Shown here: piece after piece, positions 29,148 through 38,469 of the stretch
Layout of the letters: each line of letters opens with the position of its first letter
How positions within the stretch are numbered: position 1 is the first letter of the stretch
Source of the DNA: Saccharopolyspora phatthalungensis
GTDB taxonomy: Bacteria > Actinomycetota > Actinomycetes > Mycobacteriales > Pseudonocardiaceae
Assembly (NCBI RefSeq): GCF_014203395.1
Contig: NZ_JACHIW010000001.1
Span: 2,897,501 to 2,961,500, forward strand
Reading direction: 5' to 3'
DNA: 64,000 nucleotides
Notes under the pieces: generated by a model
What the model was told of the DNA's origin: nothing
What the model saw: the letters and a program-made list of their open reading frames with translations, nothing else
The model's database searches: none
Translations under genes and position numbers: made by a program

Positions 29148-29217
29148 GGATTCCGTAAATCTTCGAGGATGGCCAAGTCCGCCCAGCCGACTCACGGCCC
29201 CGCGCGGGAACGGGGGG

Positions 29218-30762
29218 CTACCGGGTTGCGGAGCGGAGCACTTCGGCGATCCGGTGGCGGGGCAGGTCGATCAGGCGCAGCTCTAGGTCGGCGGCGTTGG
29301 GCGCGAGGGCGCTGACGCGTTCCTTGGCCTCGCGCTTGGTCAGGTCCGCCTCGGCATGCGTGATCAGGGCCTCCCGCCAGATGTTGCCCACCTTGCCGTG
29401 CGCCCGGTGCAGCAGGTAGCCCGCGACCGATGGGGTTGCCATCAGATCCGCCACCACGATCGCGTGCTTGGAGTCCGGACTGCTGCGGTGGAAACGCAGC
29501 CGGTACTTCGCCGAGACCACTTCGGCCAGGGCGTGCTGCGCGCGCTCGCTGGTGATGTCCGGGTGGTTGTTGTCGACCAGGAATCCGGCGCGTTCGGCGC
29601 TGCAGGCCAGCAGCATCCGCAGCAGCCACGGTCCCGGATCGGCCCGCAGGTCGAACACCGGTGCGCCCTGCTTCGACCGGATCGGCCGGGACCAGCCGGG
29701 CTCCCGCAGCGACGGGACCGGGCCCCCGACCCGGCCGCCGACCGCTTCCAGGAATGCCGCGGGCGCGGAAGCTTCCAACGCCTCCACCGACTGCGGGCCG
29801 TGGGTGTAGATGCCCGGCGCTTGGCGCAGCGCCAGTTTGCGGGTGTGCGCGGTCGGCTGGCATACGTACAAGTCGCTGGCGCTGCCAATGGCTTGCGCGC
29901 CGAAGTACCGGTGGAACCGGGGCAGGATCGCCTCGAACACCATGCCCAGCCGCAGCAACTCCTGCTGCACCTTGTGCCCCAGGGCCGGGGTCCGCGGGCT
30001 GTAGCCGTAGGCGATCAGCAGCCGGCTGTTCGGGCCGGCCAGGCATTCGGCGGCTCGCGTGGCGAACAGCCCAATGCCTTCCGGGGTGTAAGGCGGATCG
30101 GTGAACACCAGGTCCGCGCTGCTCTCCAGCGCCGGCGGCACCCCGAACCGCAGGTCCGCGTGCATCGTGCGGATGGCGAAACCGTGCTCGGCCGCGACCG
30201 CGTCGATGTGCTGCAAGATCCGCTCGTCGACGTCCACCACGGTCACCGATGCCGACGGCGCGACCATGCTCAACGCCAACGAAGTCAGGTCGTGATCACC
30301 CAGGCAGAGCACCTGCGCGCCGCGCAGGTCGTAGTTGTCGCGCAGCCATTCGGCACGGCGCAGCACGGTATCCGGCGTCGCCGTCACATGGTCGAGCGCC
30401 GCCGAAGGCGCCGGTCCGCTGTCGATGAAACCGCGCATCAGCTCCAGTCGTTCGGGCCCGGACGGCTCGGCGGCGCGCAGTTCGTCCAGCGCGAAGCGCT
30501 GCCGGTAGCGGTCGCGGGCCTGCGGCGTCAGCCGGTACGTTTCGTGGGTGGCCTCGACGTCGGGACCGGCGGCGGCGAGCAGGTCTTCTACCGTGCGCCG
30601 CGAGATGGCCGTCCGCCGGATCAGGTCGTCGAGCGACAACGCGCCTTCGGCGAGCTGTGCGAGGGCTTCGCGCAGGTGCCGGGCGAGGACTCCGGCGTCG
30701 GCGAGCATCGCCTGCACGGCGTCGATCGGCTCGGGAGTCGCGGGATGCTGAGCAGTGTTCAT
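29218..30762 (-). CDS. BpsA/DUF43-like aminopropyltransferase with long C-terminus
   Basis: The protein has 514 residues from the ATG after GAGGAACCCG. A winged-helix-like N-terminus (about 20-85) is followed by a Rossmann domain with CLGDHDLTSLALSM, VTVVDVDERIL and FTDPPYTPEGIGLF. These are the marks of N4-bis(aminopropyl)spermidine synthase, which makes branched polyamines in thermophiles. It is about 150 residues longer than archaeal BpsA, and the C-terminal part (from about 340) is not recognised. Its role in a mesophilic actinomycete is unknown. It is divergent from the ABC importer. Confidence 0.85.
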   Translation of the reverse strand: MNTAQHPATPEPIDAVQAMLADAGVLARHLREALAQLAEGALSLDDLIRRTAISRRTVEDLLAAAGPDVEATHETYRLTPQARDRYRQRFALDELRAAEPSGPERLELMRGFIDSGPAPSAALDHVTATPDTVLRRAEWLRDNYDLRGAQVLCLGDHDLTSLALSMVAPSASVTVVDVDERILQHIDAVAAEHGFAIRTMHADLRFGVPPALESSADLVFTDPPYTPEGIGLFATRAAECLAGPNSRLLIAYGYSPRTPALGHKVQQELLRLGMVFEAILPRFHRYFGAQAIGSASDLYVCQPTAHTRKLALRQAPGIYTHGPQSVEALEASAPAAFLEAVGGRVGGPVPSLREPGWSRPIRSKQGAPVFDLRADPGPWLLRMLLACSAERAGFLVDNNHPDITSERAQHALAEVVSAKYRLRFHRSSPDSKHAIVVADLMATPSVAGYLLHRAHGKVGNIWREALITHAEADLTKREAKERVSALAPNAADLELRLIDLPRHRIAEVLRSATR

Positions 30763-30946
30763 CGGGTTCCTCAGCTTACGGCGTGCCTCGCGGCGCCGCC
30801 GCCGCGCCGGGCTCCCAGCTGCTGGGATAGCACCGCTGGGACAGTTGGGAAGATCACGCAACGGTCTCGGTCGATCGCAAGATTCGGCCGGTCGAGCTAT
30901 GGTCGGCCGGGTTTGGGCGATCGCGACGATCTATGAGGGGGCTCGG

Positions 30947-32044
30947 GTGATCGAGTTCCAGGCCGTGCGCAAGCAGTACGACAACGGCACCGTCGCCGTC
31001 CACGAGCTGAGTCTGTCGGTGGAGACCGGCACCATCACCGTGCTTGTCGGGCCGTCGGGGTGTGGCAAGACCACCCTGATGCGGATGGTGAACCGGATGA
31101 TCGAGCCGTCGTCGGGAACGGTGCTGGTCGGCGGCACGGACGTGCGCGAGCGCGACCCGGCGCACCTGCGCCGCGGCATCGGCTACGTGATCCAGCAGGC
31201 CGGGCTGTTCCCGCATCGCAACGTGCTCGACAACGTGGCGACAGTGCCGCTGCTCCACGGCCGTAGTCGGCAGGAAGCGCGGCGGCGCGCCGGTGAGTTG
31301 CTGGAGCTGGTGGGGCTGCCGCGAGAACTGGGCAAGCGCTACCCGGCGCAGCTCTCCGGGGGCCAGCAGCAACGCGTCGGTGTGGCCCGGGCGCTGGCCG
31401 CCGACCCGCCGGTGCTGTTGATGGACGAGCCGTTCAGCGCGGTGGATCCGGTGGTCCGCGAGGGCTTGCAGGACGAGCTGCTGCGGCTGCAGGACGAGCT
31501 GGACAAGACGGTCCTGTTCGTCACCCACGACATCGACGAGGCCATCAAGCTGGGCGAGAAGGTCGCGGTGCTACGCCAGGGCGGTCATCTCGCCCAGTAC
31601 GCCGCGCCCGACGACCTGCTCGCGGAACCGGCCGACGACTTCGTGACCGCCTTCGTTGGCCGGGACCGCGGCTACCGACGTCTGTCCTTTGTGGAATCCG
31701 ACCGGGTGCGGCCGGAACCGGTGGACACGGTCGAACTGGGCACGCAGGTGGCGACGGAACTGCATTGGCGGCTGGCGCTGGACGGCGACGGGCGACCGCG
31801 CGGCTGGCTCCCGCCCGAGGCCGCGGTGGACGGCGCGCTCACCGAGGACCAACTCGCGGCCGGTGGTTCGCTCTACACCGAACACGCCCCGCTGCGCGGT
31901 GCGCTCGATGCCGCGTTGTCCGCGCCGTCCGAGCGCGGTGTCGTCGTCGACGCCGATGGCCGGTACGTCGGCGTGATCAGCGCCGAGCACGTGCTAGATG
32001 TCATCCAGCGGCACCGGCGCAAGGTCGGCCAAGGGCTGCCATGA
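30947..32044 (+). CDS. Quaternary-amine ABC importer, ATPase with CBS domain
   Basis: The protein has 365 residues from a GTG five bases after GAGGGGG. It has Walker A GPSGCGKTTLMRMVN, signature LSGGQQQRVGVARAL, Walker B VLLMDEPFSAVD, and the His-loop FVTHDIDEAIKLGEK typical of OpuA/ProV. A single CBS-like element ends the protein (RGVVVDADGRYVGVISAEHV), a site for ionic-strength or nucleotide sensing. It is the first of four overlapping genes for glycine betaine, choline or proline uptake. Confidence 0.94.
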   Translation: MIEFQAVRKQYDNGTVAVHELSLSVETGTITVLVGPSGCGKTTLMRMVNRMIEPSSGTVLVGGTDVRERDPAHLRRGIGYVIQQAGLFPHRNVLDNVATVPLLHGRSRQEARRRAGELLELVGLPRELGKRYPAQLSGGQQQRVGVARALAADPPVLLMDEPFSAVDPVVREGLQDELLRLQDELDKTVLFVTHDIDEAIKLGEKVAVLRQGGHLAQYAAPDDLLAEPADDFVTAFVGRDRGYRRLSFVESDRVRPEPVDTVELGTQVATELHWRLALDGDGRPRGWLPPEAAVDGALTEDQLAAGGSLYTEHAPLRGALDAALSAPSERGVVVDADGRYVGVISAEHVLDVIQRHRRKVGQGLP

Positions 32045-32697
32045 TCGATTTCTTCGACAGCCCAAGCAACCGGGAATTGGTGCTCAGCCAGCTCGGCGAG
32101 CACATCTACCTTGCGCTGCTGCCGCTGCTGCTCGGCGTCCTGGTGGCGCTGCCGCTGGGGCGGCTCGCCCAACAGGTCCGCTGGTCGCGCGGCGTGCTGC
32201 AAGGCGGGGCGAACATCCTCTATACGATCCCGTCGCTGGCGCTGTTCGTGCTCATCCCCGGTCTGCTGGGCACGCCGCTGCTGTCGTCGATCAACGTGAT
32301 CATCGCCCTGACGCTCTACACCGCGGCGCTGTTGGTGCGCCCGGTGCGGGACGCGCTGGACTCGGTGCCCGCGAACGTCGTCGCCGCCGCGACCGCGATG
32401 GGATACCGGCCGGGTCGGCGGTGGCTCACCGTGGAGCTGCCGCTTGCGGTGCCGGTGCTGGCCGCCGCCGTCCGGGTCGCGTCGGTCAGCAACATCAGCC
32501 TGGTCAGCGTGGGTGCCCTGGTCGGCATCGGCGGCCTGGGGCGGCTGTTCACCGACGGGTTCCAGCGGGACTACCCGGAGCAGATCGTGATCGGGATCGC
32601 GCTGACCCTGCTGCTGGCCCTGGTGGTCGACCTGCTGCTGGTGGCGTTGTGGCGGGTGTCGACGCCCTGGGCACGGGCGGGGGTGAGCCGGGCATGA
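32041..32697 (+). CDS. Quaternary-amine ABC importer, permease 1
   Basis: The 218-residue inner-membrane protein has five or six helices and the EAA-type loop AAATAMGYRPGRRWLTVELPLAVPV. YTIPSLALFVLIPGLLG and LVGIGGLGRLFTDGFQ are typical of the OpuCB/ProW family. It overlaps the ATPase gene by ATGA. Confidence 0.93.
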   Translation: MIDFFDSPSNRELVLSQLGEHIYLALLPLLLGVLVALPLGRLAQQVRWSRGVLQGGANILYTIPSLALFVLIPGLLGTPLLSSINVIIALTLYTAALLVRPVRDALDSVPANVVAAATAMGYRPGRRWLTVELPLAVPVLAAAVRVASVSNISLVSVGALVGIGGLGRLFTDGFQRDYPEQIVIGIALTLLLALVVDLLLVALWRVSTPWARAGVSRA

Positions 32698-33374
32698 TCG
32701 GCGAGCTGATCACTTGGCTGACCGACCCGGCGCACTGGACCGGGCCGAGCGGGATCCTGGCGCAAACCCTGCTGCACCTGTATTACTGCGTGTTCTCGGT
32801 CGTCGTCGCGTCGGCGGTCGCCGTGCCGCTCGGCGTCTACATCGGACACACCGGGCGCGGTGCGGTCTTCGTGGTGGGGATCAGCAACGCGATGCGGGCG
32901 CTGCCGACCTTGGGCTTGGTGACGCTGCTGGTGCTGTGGTTCGGGCTCGGTACAGGTCCCGCCCTGGCCGGGCTGGTCATCCTGGCCATCCCGGCGATCC
33001 TCTCCGGCACCTACGCCGGGATCCGCAATGCGCCCGCCGATGCGGTCGACGCGGCCAAAGGCATGGGGATGACCTCCGCGCAGCGGTTGTGGCAGGTGGA
33101 GCTGCCGACGGCGCTGCCGCTGGTGTTCGGCGGGGTGCGTAGCGCGATGCTGCAGGTGGTTGCCACCGCGGCGGTCGCGGCCTATGTCGGTCTCGGCGGG
33201 CTGGGCCGGATCTTGCTGGACGGGCTGAAGATTAGCGACTACGCGCAGATGGCCTCGGCCGCGATCGTCATCGCGGTGCTCGCGGTGCTGCTCGACTTGG
33301 TGTTGGCCGGCGCGACCCGGCTGTTGGTGCCGCGCGGTCTGGTGCTGGCCGCCCGACGGGGAGGTAAGGATTGA
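32694..33374 (+). CDS. Quaternary-amine ABC importer, permease 2
   Basis: The 226-residue permease resembles the first, with MRALPTLGLVTLLVLWFGLG, AAKGMGMTSAQRLWQVELPTALP and VGLGGLGRILLDGLK. It is the OpuCD-like partner. Two different permeases in one operon are the normal OpuC/ProU-like arrangement. ATGA overlap with the gene before. Confidence 0.93.
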   Translation: MIGELITWLTDPAHWTGPSGILAQTLLHLYYCVFSVVVASAVAVPLGVYIGHTGRGAVFVVGISNAMRALPTLGLVTLLVLWFGLGTGPALAGLVILAIPAILSGTYAGIRNAPADAVDAAKGMGMTSAQRLWQVELPTALPLVFGGVRSAMLQVVATAAVAAYVGLGGLGRILLDGLKISDYAQMASAAIVIAVLAVLLDLVLAGATRLLVPRGLVLAARRGGKD

Positions 33375-34252
33375 TGAAGAGGTTGCTGGCGTGCGCGGCT
33401 GCGGCGGCGCTGTTGCTGACCGGCTGCGGTTCGCAGAATCCGTTGGAAGCCAACCGGAACCAGGGCGGCGCGCTGGTGATCGGCTCGGCCGACTTCGCCG
33501 AGAGCGAGCTGCTGATGTACATCTACGCCGAGGCGTTGAAGACCACCGGAGCGGACGTGCAGACCCGGCCGCGCATCGGCGCCCGGGAGTTCTACGTGAA
33601 CGCGGTGCGCAACGGGGAGCTCTCGGTGGTGCCCGACTACACCGGGAACCTGCTGGAATACCTGGACCCACAGTCGTCGGTGACCGAGACCCAGCAGGTC
33701 TACGACCAGCTCAAGCGGGCCGTCCCGGCCGAGATGGAGCTGCTGGAGCAGTCCCCGGCGGAGGATTCCGACGTGCTGACCGTCACCGCCGCCACGGCCG
33801 GGTCCGGGGTGCGGTCGATGAGCGACCTCGGCCCGCGCTGCGGCGAGTTCGTGCTCGGCGCGCCGGCGGAGTGGAAGTCCCGCTGGGAAGCCAAGATCGC
33901 GCAGGACTACGGCTGCCGGTTCAAGGAGATCCGCCCCGTGGAGGCGGGCACCATCACGGTGAACGCGTTGGTTGACAACCAGATCCAGGTGGCGAACCTG
34001 TTCACCACCTCGTCGCAAATCGCCGCGAAAAACCTCGTCAAGCTGGACGACCCGAAGAACATGTTCCCCGCGCAGAACGTGGTTCCGCTGGTGCACAAGG
34101 GGAAGCTGACCCCGCAGCAGGCCGAGGCGCTGAACAAGGTGTCCCGCGCCCTCAGCACGGACAAGCTCACCGAGCTCAACCGCCGCCTGGAGGTCGACAA
34201 GGCCAACCCGGCCGACGTGGCCAAGGAGTTCGTCGCCTCCGCCGGACTCTGA
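33374..34252 (+). CDS. Quaternary-amine ABC importer, substrate-binding lipoprotein
   Basis: The protein has 292 residues with signal peptide MKRLLACAAAAALLLTGCGS; the cysteine of LTGC is the lipid anchor. The OpuAC domain follows (IGSADFAESELLMYIYAEAL, VPDYTGNLLEYLDPQS, ALNKVSRALSTDKLTELNRR). The stop of permease 2 and this start share a base. A TTG one codon earlier is an alternative start. It binds glycine betaine, carnitine or choline outside the membrane; the ligand cannot be told. Confidence 0.93.
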   Translation: MKRLLACAAAAALLLTGCGSQNPLEANRNQGGALVIGSADFAESELLMYIYAEALKTTGADVQTRPRIGAREFYVNAVRNGELSVVPDYTGNLLEYLDPQSSVTETQQVYDQLKRAVPAEMELLEQSPAEDSDVLTVTAATAGSGVRSMSDLGPRCGEFVLGAPAEWKSRWEAKIAQDYGCRFKEIRPVEAGTITVNALVDNQIQVANLFTTSSQIAAKNLVKLDDPKNMFPAQNVVPLVHKGKLTPQQAEALNKVSRALSTDKLTELNRRLEVDKANPADVAKEFVASAGL

Positions 34253-34317
34253 CCGCTCGCGGCAAGGGCACCCAGCGGAGCGCCTTTCGTTGCACGTTGG
34301 CGATTTCGCGCCTGCTA

Positions 34318-35109
34318 TCAGGCGGTGCGGCCGCTGATTCTGGTGGTGAGTTCCGCGGCGGTGTGGTGGACCTGGTCGGCCAGGTCCGGCCAGCTCTGGT
34401 CGCAGGGCGTGCCGTCCGGGGTGTCGCAGAAGTGCCGGAAGGTGACGCTGATGGCCGCGATGGGGCGGGCACCGTGGTCGAACACCGCGCCCGCCACCGA
34501 AGCGAAGCCCGCGGTCACGAAGCCGTCCTCGACCGCCCAGCCGCGGCGTCGCTCCGCCGCAAGCAAGCGACGTAGTTCGGGCAGGTTCCGCGGGCCCCGG
34601 TCGGTCCGGCGCACGAACCGCTCGCTCGACGGCAGCAGGGCGCGCACGTGCGCGGCGGGCAAGTGCGCGAGCATCGCGCGCCCGGACGCGGTCAGCTGTG
34701 CCGGCAGCCGGACTCCGACGTCGGTGACCAGCGTCTGGGGCTGGGACGGGCGCTCCTTGATCAGGTAAAGCGACTCGCCGCCGTGCAGGACACCCAGGTG
34801 CGCGGTGTGGCCCACCTGGTCCACCAGCCGCCGCAGCAGCGGCCCGGCGAGTCGTTCCAGCGGGTCGTGGCGCAGGTAGGCCGAGCCGAGCTCGAAGGCC
34901 GCCATGCCCAGCCCGTAGCGCCGCTCCTCCGGCAGGTGGGTCACGAAACCGGCCCCGACCAACTCGGCCAGCAGGTGGTATGTCGTCGACCTGGGCAGGT
35001 TCAGGTCGCGGGCGATGACCCCGGCCGACACCGGCCCGGCGCGGCCCGCGAGCACCCGCAGGATGGCCAAGCCCCGCCGAAGCGCGGGCACGTCGCTGCT
35101 GTGGCCCAC
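34318..35109 (-). CDS. IclR-family regulator of the hut genes
   Basis: The 263-residue protein has an N-terminal winged helix (LRRGLAILRVLAGRAGPVSA and VIARDLNLPRSTTYHLLAELV) and the IclR effector domain (about 80-255, with LTASGRAMLAHL and GWAVEDGFVTAGFASVAGAVF). It is divergent from hutH across a 99-nt spacer that holds a perfect palindrome, so it probably controls histidine utilisation; inducer presumably urocanate or a later intermediate. Confidence 0.9.
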   Translation of the reverse strand: MGHSSDVPALRRGLAILRVLAGRAGPVSAGVIARDLNLPRSTTYHLLAELVGAGFVTHLPEERRYGLGMAAFELGSAYLRHDPLERLAGPLLRRLVDQVGHTAHLGVLHGGESLYLIKERPSQPQTLVTDVGVRLPAQLTASGRAMLAHLPAAHVRALLPSSERFVRRTDRGPRNLPELRRLLAAERRRGWAVEDGFVTAGFASVAGAVFDHGARPIAAISVTFRHFCDTPDGTPCDQSWPDLADQVHHTAAELTTRISGRTA

Positions 35110-35138
35110 GGTCTCTCCCGGTCGGCTCGAAGGTTTTA

Positions 35139-35154
35139 GTCTGGGATCCCAGAC
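35139..35154. promoter_or_regulatory. Perfect 16-bp palindrome, likely IclR operator
   Basis: GTCTGGGATCCCAGAC lies 30 bp upstream of the iclR-type start and 55 bp upstream of hutH. A perfect palindrome in the only space between regulator and target operon is the obvious operator candidate. Confidence 0.65.
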
Positions 35155-35208
35155 ATTCTCACCCTATCCGGGCTTCTTCCGGTCGCGCAGCAGCGCTGGT
35201 ATGGAGTT

Positions 35209-36768
35209 ATGCAGGACAACATGCTGAATGTTGGCCGCGAGCCGCTCTACCGCGATCAGGTCGTCGACGTCGCGCGACGCGGCACGCTTGTGGAACTGAC
35301 CCCGCTCGCCGAGCAGAGCATCGCCGCGACCCGAAAGCACGTGGCGGCACTCGCCGCCGAGCAACGCCCCGTCTACGGGGTGTCGACCGGCTTCGGGGCG
35401 CTGGCCGTGCGGCACATCCCCGCCGACCGGCGCACCGCCCTGCAGCGGTCCTTCGTGCGTTCGCACGCGGCGGGCGCCGGTCCGGCCGTGGAACCGGAGG
35501 TGGTACGAGCGCAAATGCTGCTGCGGCTGCACACGATCGCAACCGGGCACACCGGCGTCCGCCCGGAGACCGCGCACGCGCTGGCCGCGATGCTCAACGC
35601 CGGCATCGTGCCCGTAGTGCACGAGTTCGGGTCGCTGGGCTGTTCCGGCGACCTCGCACCGCTCGCCGCCGTCGCGCTCGCCCTGACCGGCGAAGGTGAC
35701 GTCTTCGATGCGTCGGGACGACTCCGCCCGGCGGCCGAAGTCCTGGCCGAAGCGGGGATCGAGCCGCTGGTGCTCGTGGAAAAGGAAGGCCTGGCGCTGA
35801 CCAACGGCACCGACGGCATGCTCGGCATGCTGGTGCTCGCCCTGCACGACCTGTCGGCGCTGCTGGACGTGGCCGACGTGACGGCGGCCATGAGCGTGGA
35901 GGCGCTCCTGGGAACCGACCGGGCGTTCGCCGCTGACCTCCAGCGGCTGCGCCCGCATCCCGGGCAGGCGGTTTCGGCAGCGCGGATGTCGGCGCTGCTG
36001 GCGAACTCGCCGATCGTGGAAAGCCATCGCGGGCCCGAGTGCACGCGCGTGCAGGACGCGTACTCGCTGCGGTGCGCGCCGCAGGTGAATGGCGCGGCGC
36101 GGGACACCGTCCGCCACGCCGAGACCGTGGCGGATCGGGAACTCGCGGCAGCCATCGACAACCCGGTGGTGCTCGACGACGGCCGGGTCGAGTCCAACGG
36201 CAACTTCCACGGCGCTCCGCTGGCCTATGCGTTGGATTTCCTCGCCATCCCGCTGGCAGACGTCGCCAGCATGGCCGAGCGTCGCACCGACCGGATGCTC
36301 GACGTCGCGCGCTCGCACGGGCTGCCCGCGTTCCTCGCCGACGACCCGGGCGTGGATTCCGGGCACATGATCGCCCACTACACGCAGGCCGGGGTGGTGA
36401 CGGAGCTCAAGCGGCTCGCCGTCCCGGCATCGGTCGACTCGATCCCGACGAGCGCGATGCAGGAGGACCACGTGTCGATGGGCTGGTCCGCCGCGCGCAA
36501 GCTCCGTCGCGGCATCGACGGCCTAGTGACCGTGCTCGCCGTCGAGTTGCTGACCGCCGCCCGCGCCCTGGACCTGCGTGCGCCGCTGAAACCGGGTCCG
36601 GCCACCGGCACGGTACGGGACCTGTTGCGCAGCCGCGTTCCCGGCCCGGCTGCCGATCGCCACGTCGCGCCGGAGATCGCCGCGGCCGAAGAACTGATCC
36701 GTTCCGGCGCGGTGCGCGACGCCGTCGCCGGCTTCACGGACTCCACAGTGGACCGGAGGGTGTCATGA
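35209..36768 (+). CDS. hutH: Histidine ammonia-lyase
   Basis: The protein has 519 residues from the first ATG, or 515 from a second ATG at 35221 that is better placed after AGGA. The segment that forms the MIO cofactor reads [18 protein letters not shown], with CSG where most family members have [13 protein letters not shown] near residue 45, SSN-like [18 protein letters not shown] and the C-terminal lyase helices are normal. It converts L-histidine to urocanate and ammonia. It overlaps hutU by ATGA. Confidence 0.96.
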   Translation: MQDNMLNVGREPLYRDQVVDVARRGTLVELTPLAEQSIAATRKHVAALAAEQRPVYGVSTGFGALAVRHIPADRRTALQRSFVRSHAAGAGPAVEPEVVRAQMLLRLHTIATGHTGVRPETAHALAAMLNAGIVPVVHEFGSLGCSGDLAPLAAVALALTGEGDVFDASGRLRPAAEVLAEAGIEPLVLVEKEGLALTNGTDGMLGMLVLALHDLSALLDVADVTAAMSVEALLGTDRAFAADLQRLRPHPGQAVSAARMSALLANSPIVESHRGPECTRVQDAYSLRCAPQVNGAARDTVRHAETVADRELAAAIDNPVVLDDGRVESNGNFHGAPLAYALDFLAIPLADVASMAERRTDRMLDVARSHGLPAFLADDPGVDSGHMIAHYTQAGVVTELKRLAVPASVDSIPTSAMQEDHVSMGWSAARKLRRGIDGLVTVLAVELLTAARALDLRAPLKPGPATGTVRDLLRSRVPGPAADRHVAPEIAAAEELIRSGAVRDAVAGFTDSTVDRRVS

Positions 36769-38417
36769 GCGAAGCCCGACCCGTGCGTGCCCCGCGCGGG
36801 ACGAAGCTGACGGCGCGCAGTTGGAGCACCGAAGCGCCGCTGCGGATGTTGCAGAACAACCTCGACCCGGAGGTCGCCGAGCGGCCCGACGACCTCGTCG
36901 TCTACGGCGGCACCGGCAAGGCGGCGCGCAACTGGGCGTCCTTCGACGCGATCGTCCGGGAACTGACCGCGCTGCGCGCGGACGAGACACTGCTGGTGCA
37001 ATCCGGCAAGCCGGTCGGGGTGCTGCGGACCCACGAGTGGGCGCCGCGGGTGCTGATCGCCAACTCCAACCTGGTCGGCGACTGGGCCAACTGGTCGGAG
37101 TTTCGCCGCCTCGACGCGCTCGGCCTGATGATGTACGGGCAGATGACGGCCGGGTCGTGGATCTACATTGGCACGCAGGGGATTCTGCAGGGCACTTATG
37201 AGACGTTCGCGGCGATCGCGGCCCGCCGCTTCAGCGGCAGCCTAGCGGGCACGCTGACCATCACCGCAGGGCTCGGCGGCATGGGCGGTGCGCAGCCGTT
37301 GGCGGTCACGATGAACGAGGGCGTGGCCCTGGTCATCGAGTGCAACCCCGAACGCGCGCACCGCCGGGTCCGGCACGGCTATCTCGACGAGGTCGCCGAC
37401 GGTCTGGATGCCGCGATCGAAAAAGCCGTCGCGGCCAAGAAGGAGCGACGCGCGTACTCGGTCGCGATGATCGGAAATGCCGCCGAGTTGCTGCCCGAGA
37501 TACTGCGGCGCGGCGTGGCCGCCGACATCGTGACCGACCAGACCTCCGCGCACGACCCGCTGTCCTACCTGCCGTTGGGCGTCGACCTGGACGACTGGGA
37601 CGACTACGCTGCCACGAAGCCAGACGAGTTCACCGAGCGGGCGCGCGATTCGATGGCCAAGCACGTCGAGGGGATGGTGGGGTTCCTCGACGCCGGGGCG
37701 GAGGTGTTCGACTACGGCAACTCGCTGCGTGGCGAAGCCCAACTCGGGGGCTACGAGCGAGCGTTCGCCTACCCCGGTTTCGTGCCCGCCTACATCCGGC
37801 CACTGTTCTGCGAGGGCAAGGGCCCGTTCCGGTGGGCGGCGCTGTCCGGGGAGCCGGCCGACATCGCCAGGACCGACCAGGCGATCCTCGACCTGTTCGG
37901 CGACGACGAACACCTCGCCCGGTGGATTCGGTTGGCCGGCCAGAAGGTGTCGTTCCAGGGGCTTCCCGCGCGGATCTGCTGGCTCGGCCACGGCGAGCGC
38001 GCCGCGGCCGGCCTGCGGTTCAACGAGATGGTGGCCTCCGGCGAGCTCACGGCGCCGCTGGTGCTGGGCCGGGACCACTTGGACTGCGGGTCGGTGGCCT
38101 CACCGTACCGGGAGACCGAGGCGATGGCCGACACCTCGGACGCGGTCGCGGACTGGCCGCTGCTGAACGCCCTGGTCAACACGGCCTCCGGCGCGACCTG
38201 GGTGTCGCTGCACCACGGGGGCGGCGTCGGCATGGGGCGGTCGCTGCACGCAGGCCAGGTCACGGTCGCGGACGGCACCGAGCTGGCGGCGGAGAAGTTG
38301 GCGCGGGTATTGACAAACGACCCGGGCTTGGGCGTCATCCGGCACGTCGACGCGGGCTACGAACGAGCGGAGCAGGTCGCCGCGGACCGCGGCATCCGCA
38401 CCCCGTTGGTCGGCTGA
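36765..38417 (+). CDS. hutU: Urocanate hydratase
   Basis: The 550-residue NAD-dependent enzyme contains [20 protein letters not shown], the nucleotide-binding [13 protein letters not shown] near residue 165, [14 protein letters not shown], and [12 protein letters not shown] near 405. The catalytic region [10 protein letters not shown] and the C-terminal [16 protein letters not shown] agree with HutU. It makes imidazolonepropionate. The length is normal, and its start overlaps hutH. Confidence 0.97.
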   Translation: MSEARPVRAPRGTKLTARSWSTEAPLRMLQNNLDPEVAERPDDLVVYGGTGKAARNWASFDAIVRELTALRADETLLVQSGKPVGVLRTHEWAPRVLIANSNLVGDWANWSEFRRLDALGLMMYGQMTAGSWIYIGTQGILQGTYETFAAIAARRFSGSLAGTLTITAGLGGMGGAQPLAVTMNEGVALVIECNPERAHRRVRHGYLDEVADGLDAAIEKAVAAKKERRAYSVAMIGNAAELLPEILRRGVAADIVTDQTSAHDPLSYLPLGVDLDDWDDYAATKPDEFTERARDSMAKHVEGMVGFLDAGAEVFDYGNSLRGEAQLGGYERAFAYPGFVPAYIRPLFCEGKGPFRWAALSGEPADIARTDQAILDLFGDDEHLARWIRLAGQKVSFQGLPARICWLGHGERAAAGLRFNEMVASGELTAPLVLGRDHLDCGSVASPYRETEAMADTSDAVADWPLLNALVNTASGATWVSLHHGGGVGMGRSLHAGQVTVADGTELAAEKLARVLTNDPGLGVIRHVDAGYERAEQVAADRGIRTPLVG

Positions 38418-38469
38418 ATCCCGTTGTGTGGGCGATTTCCATGAAATCGCCCACCCGGAAGGAGCAGAT

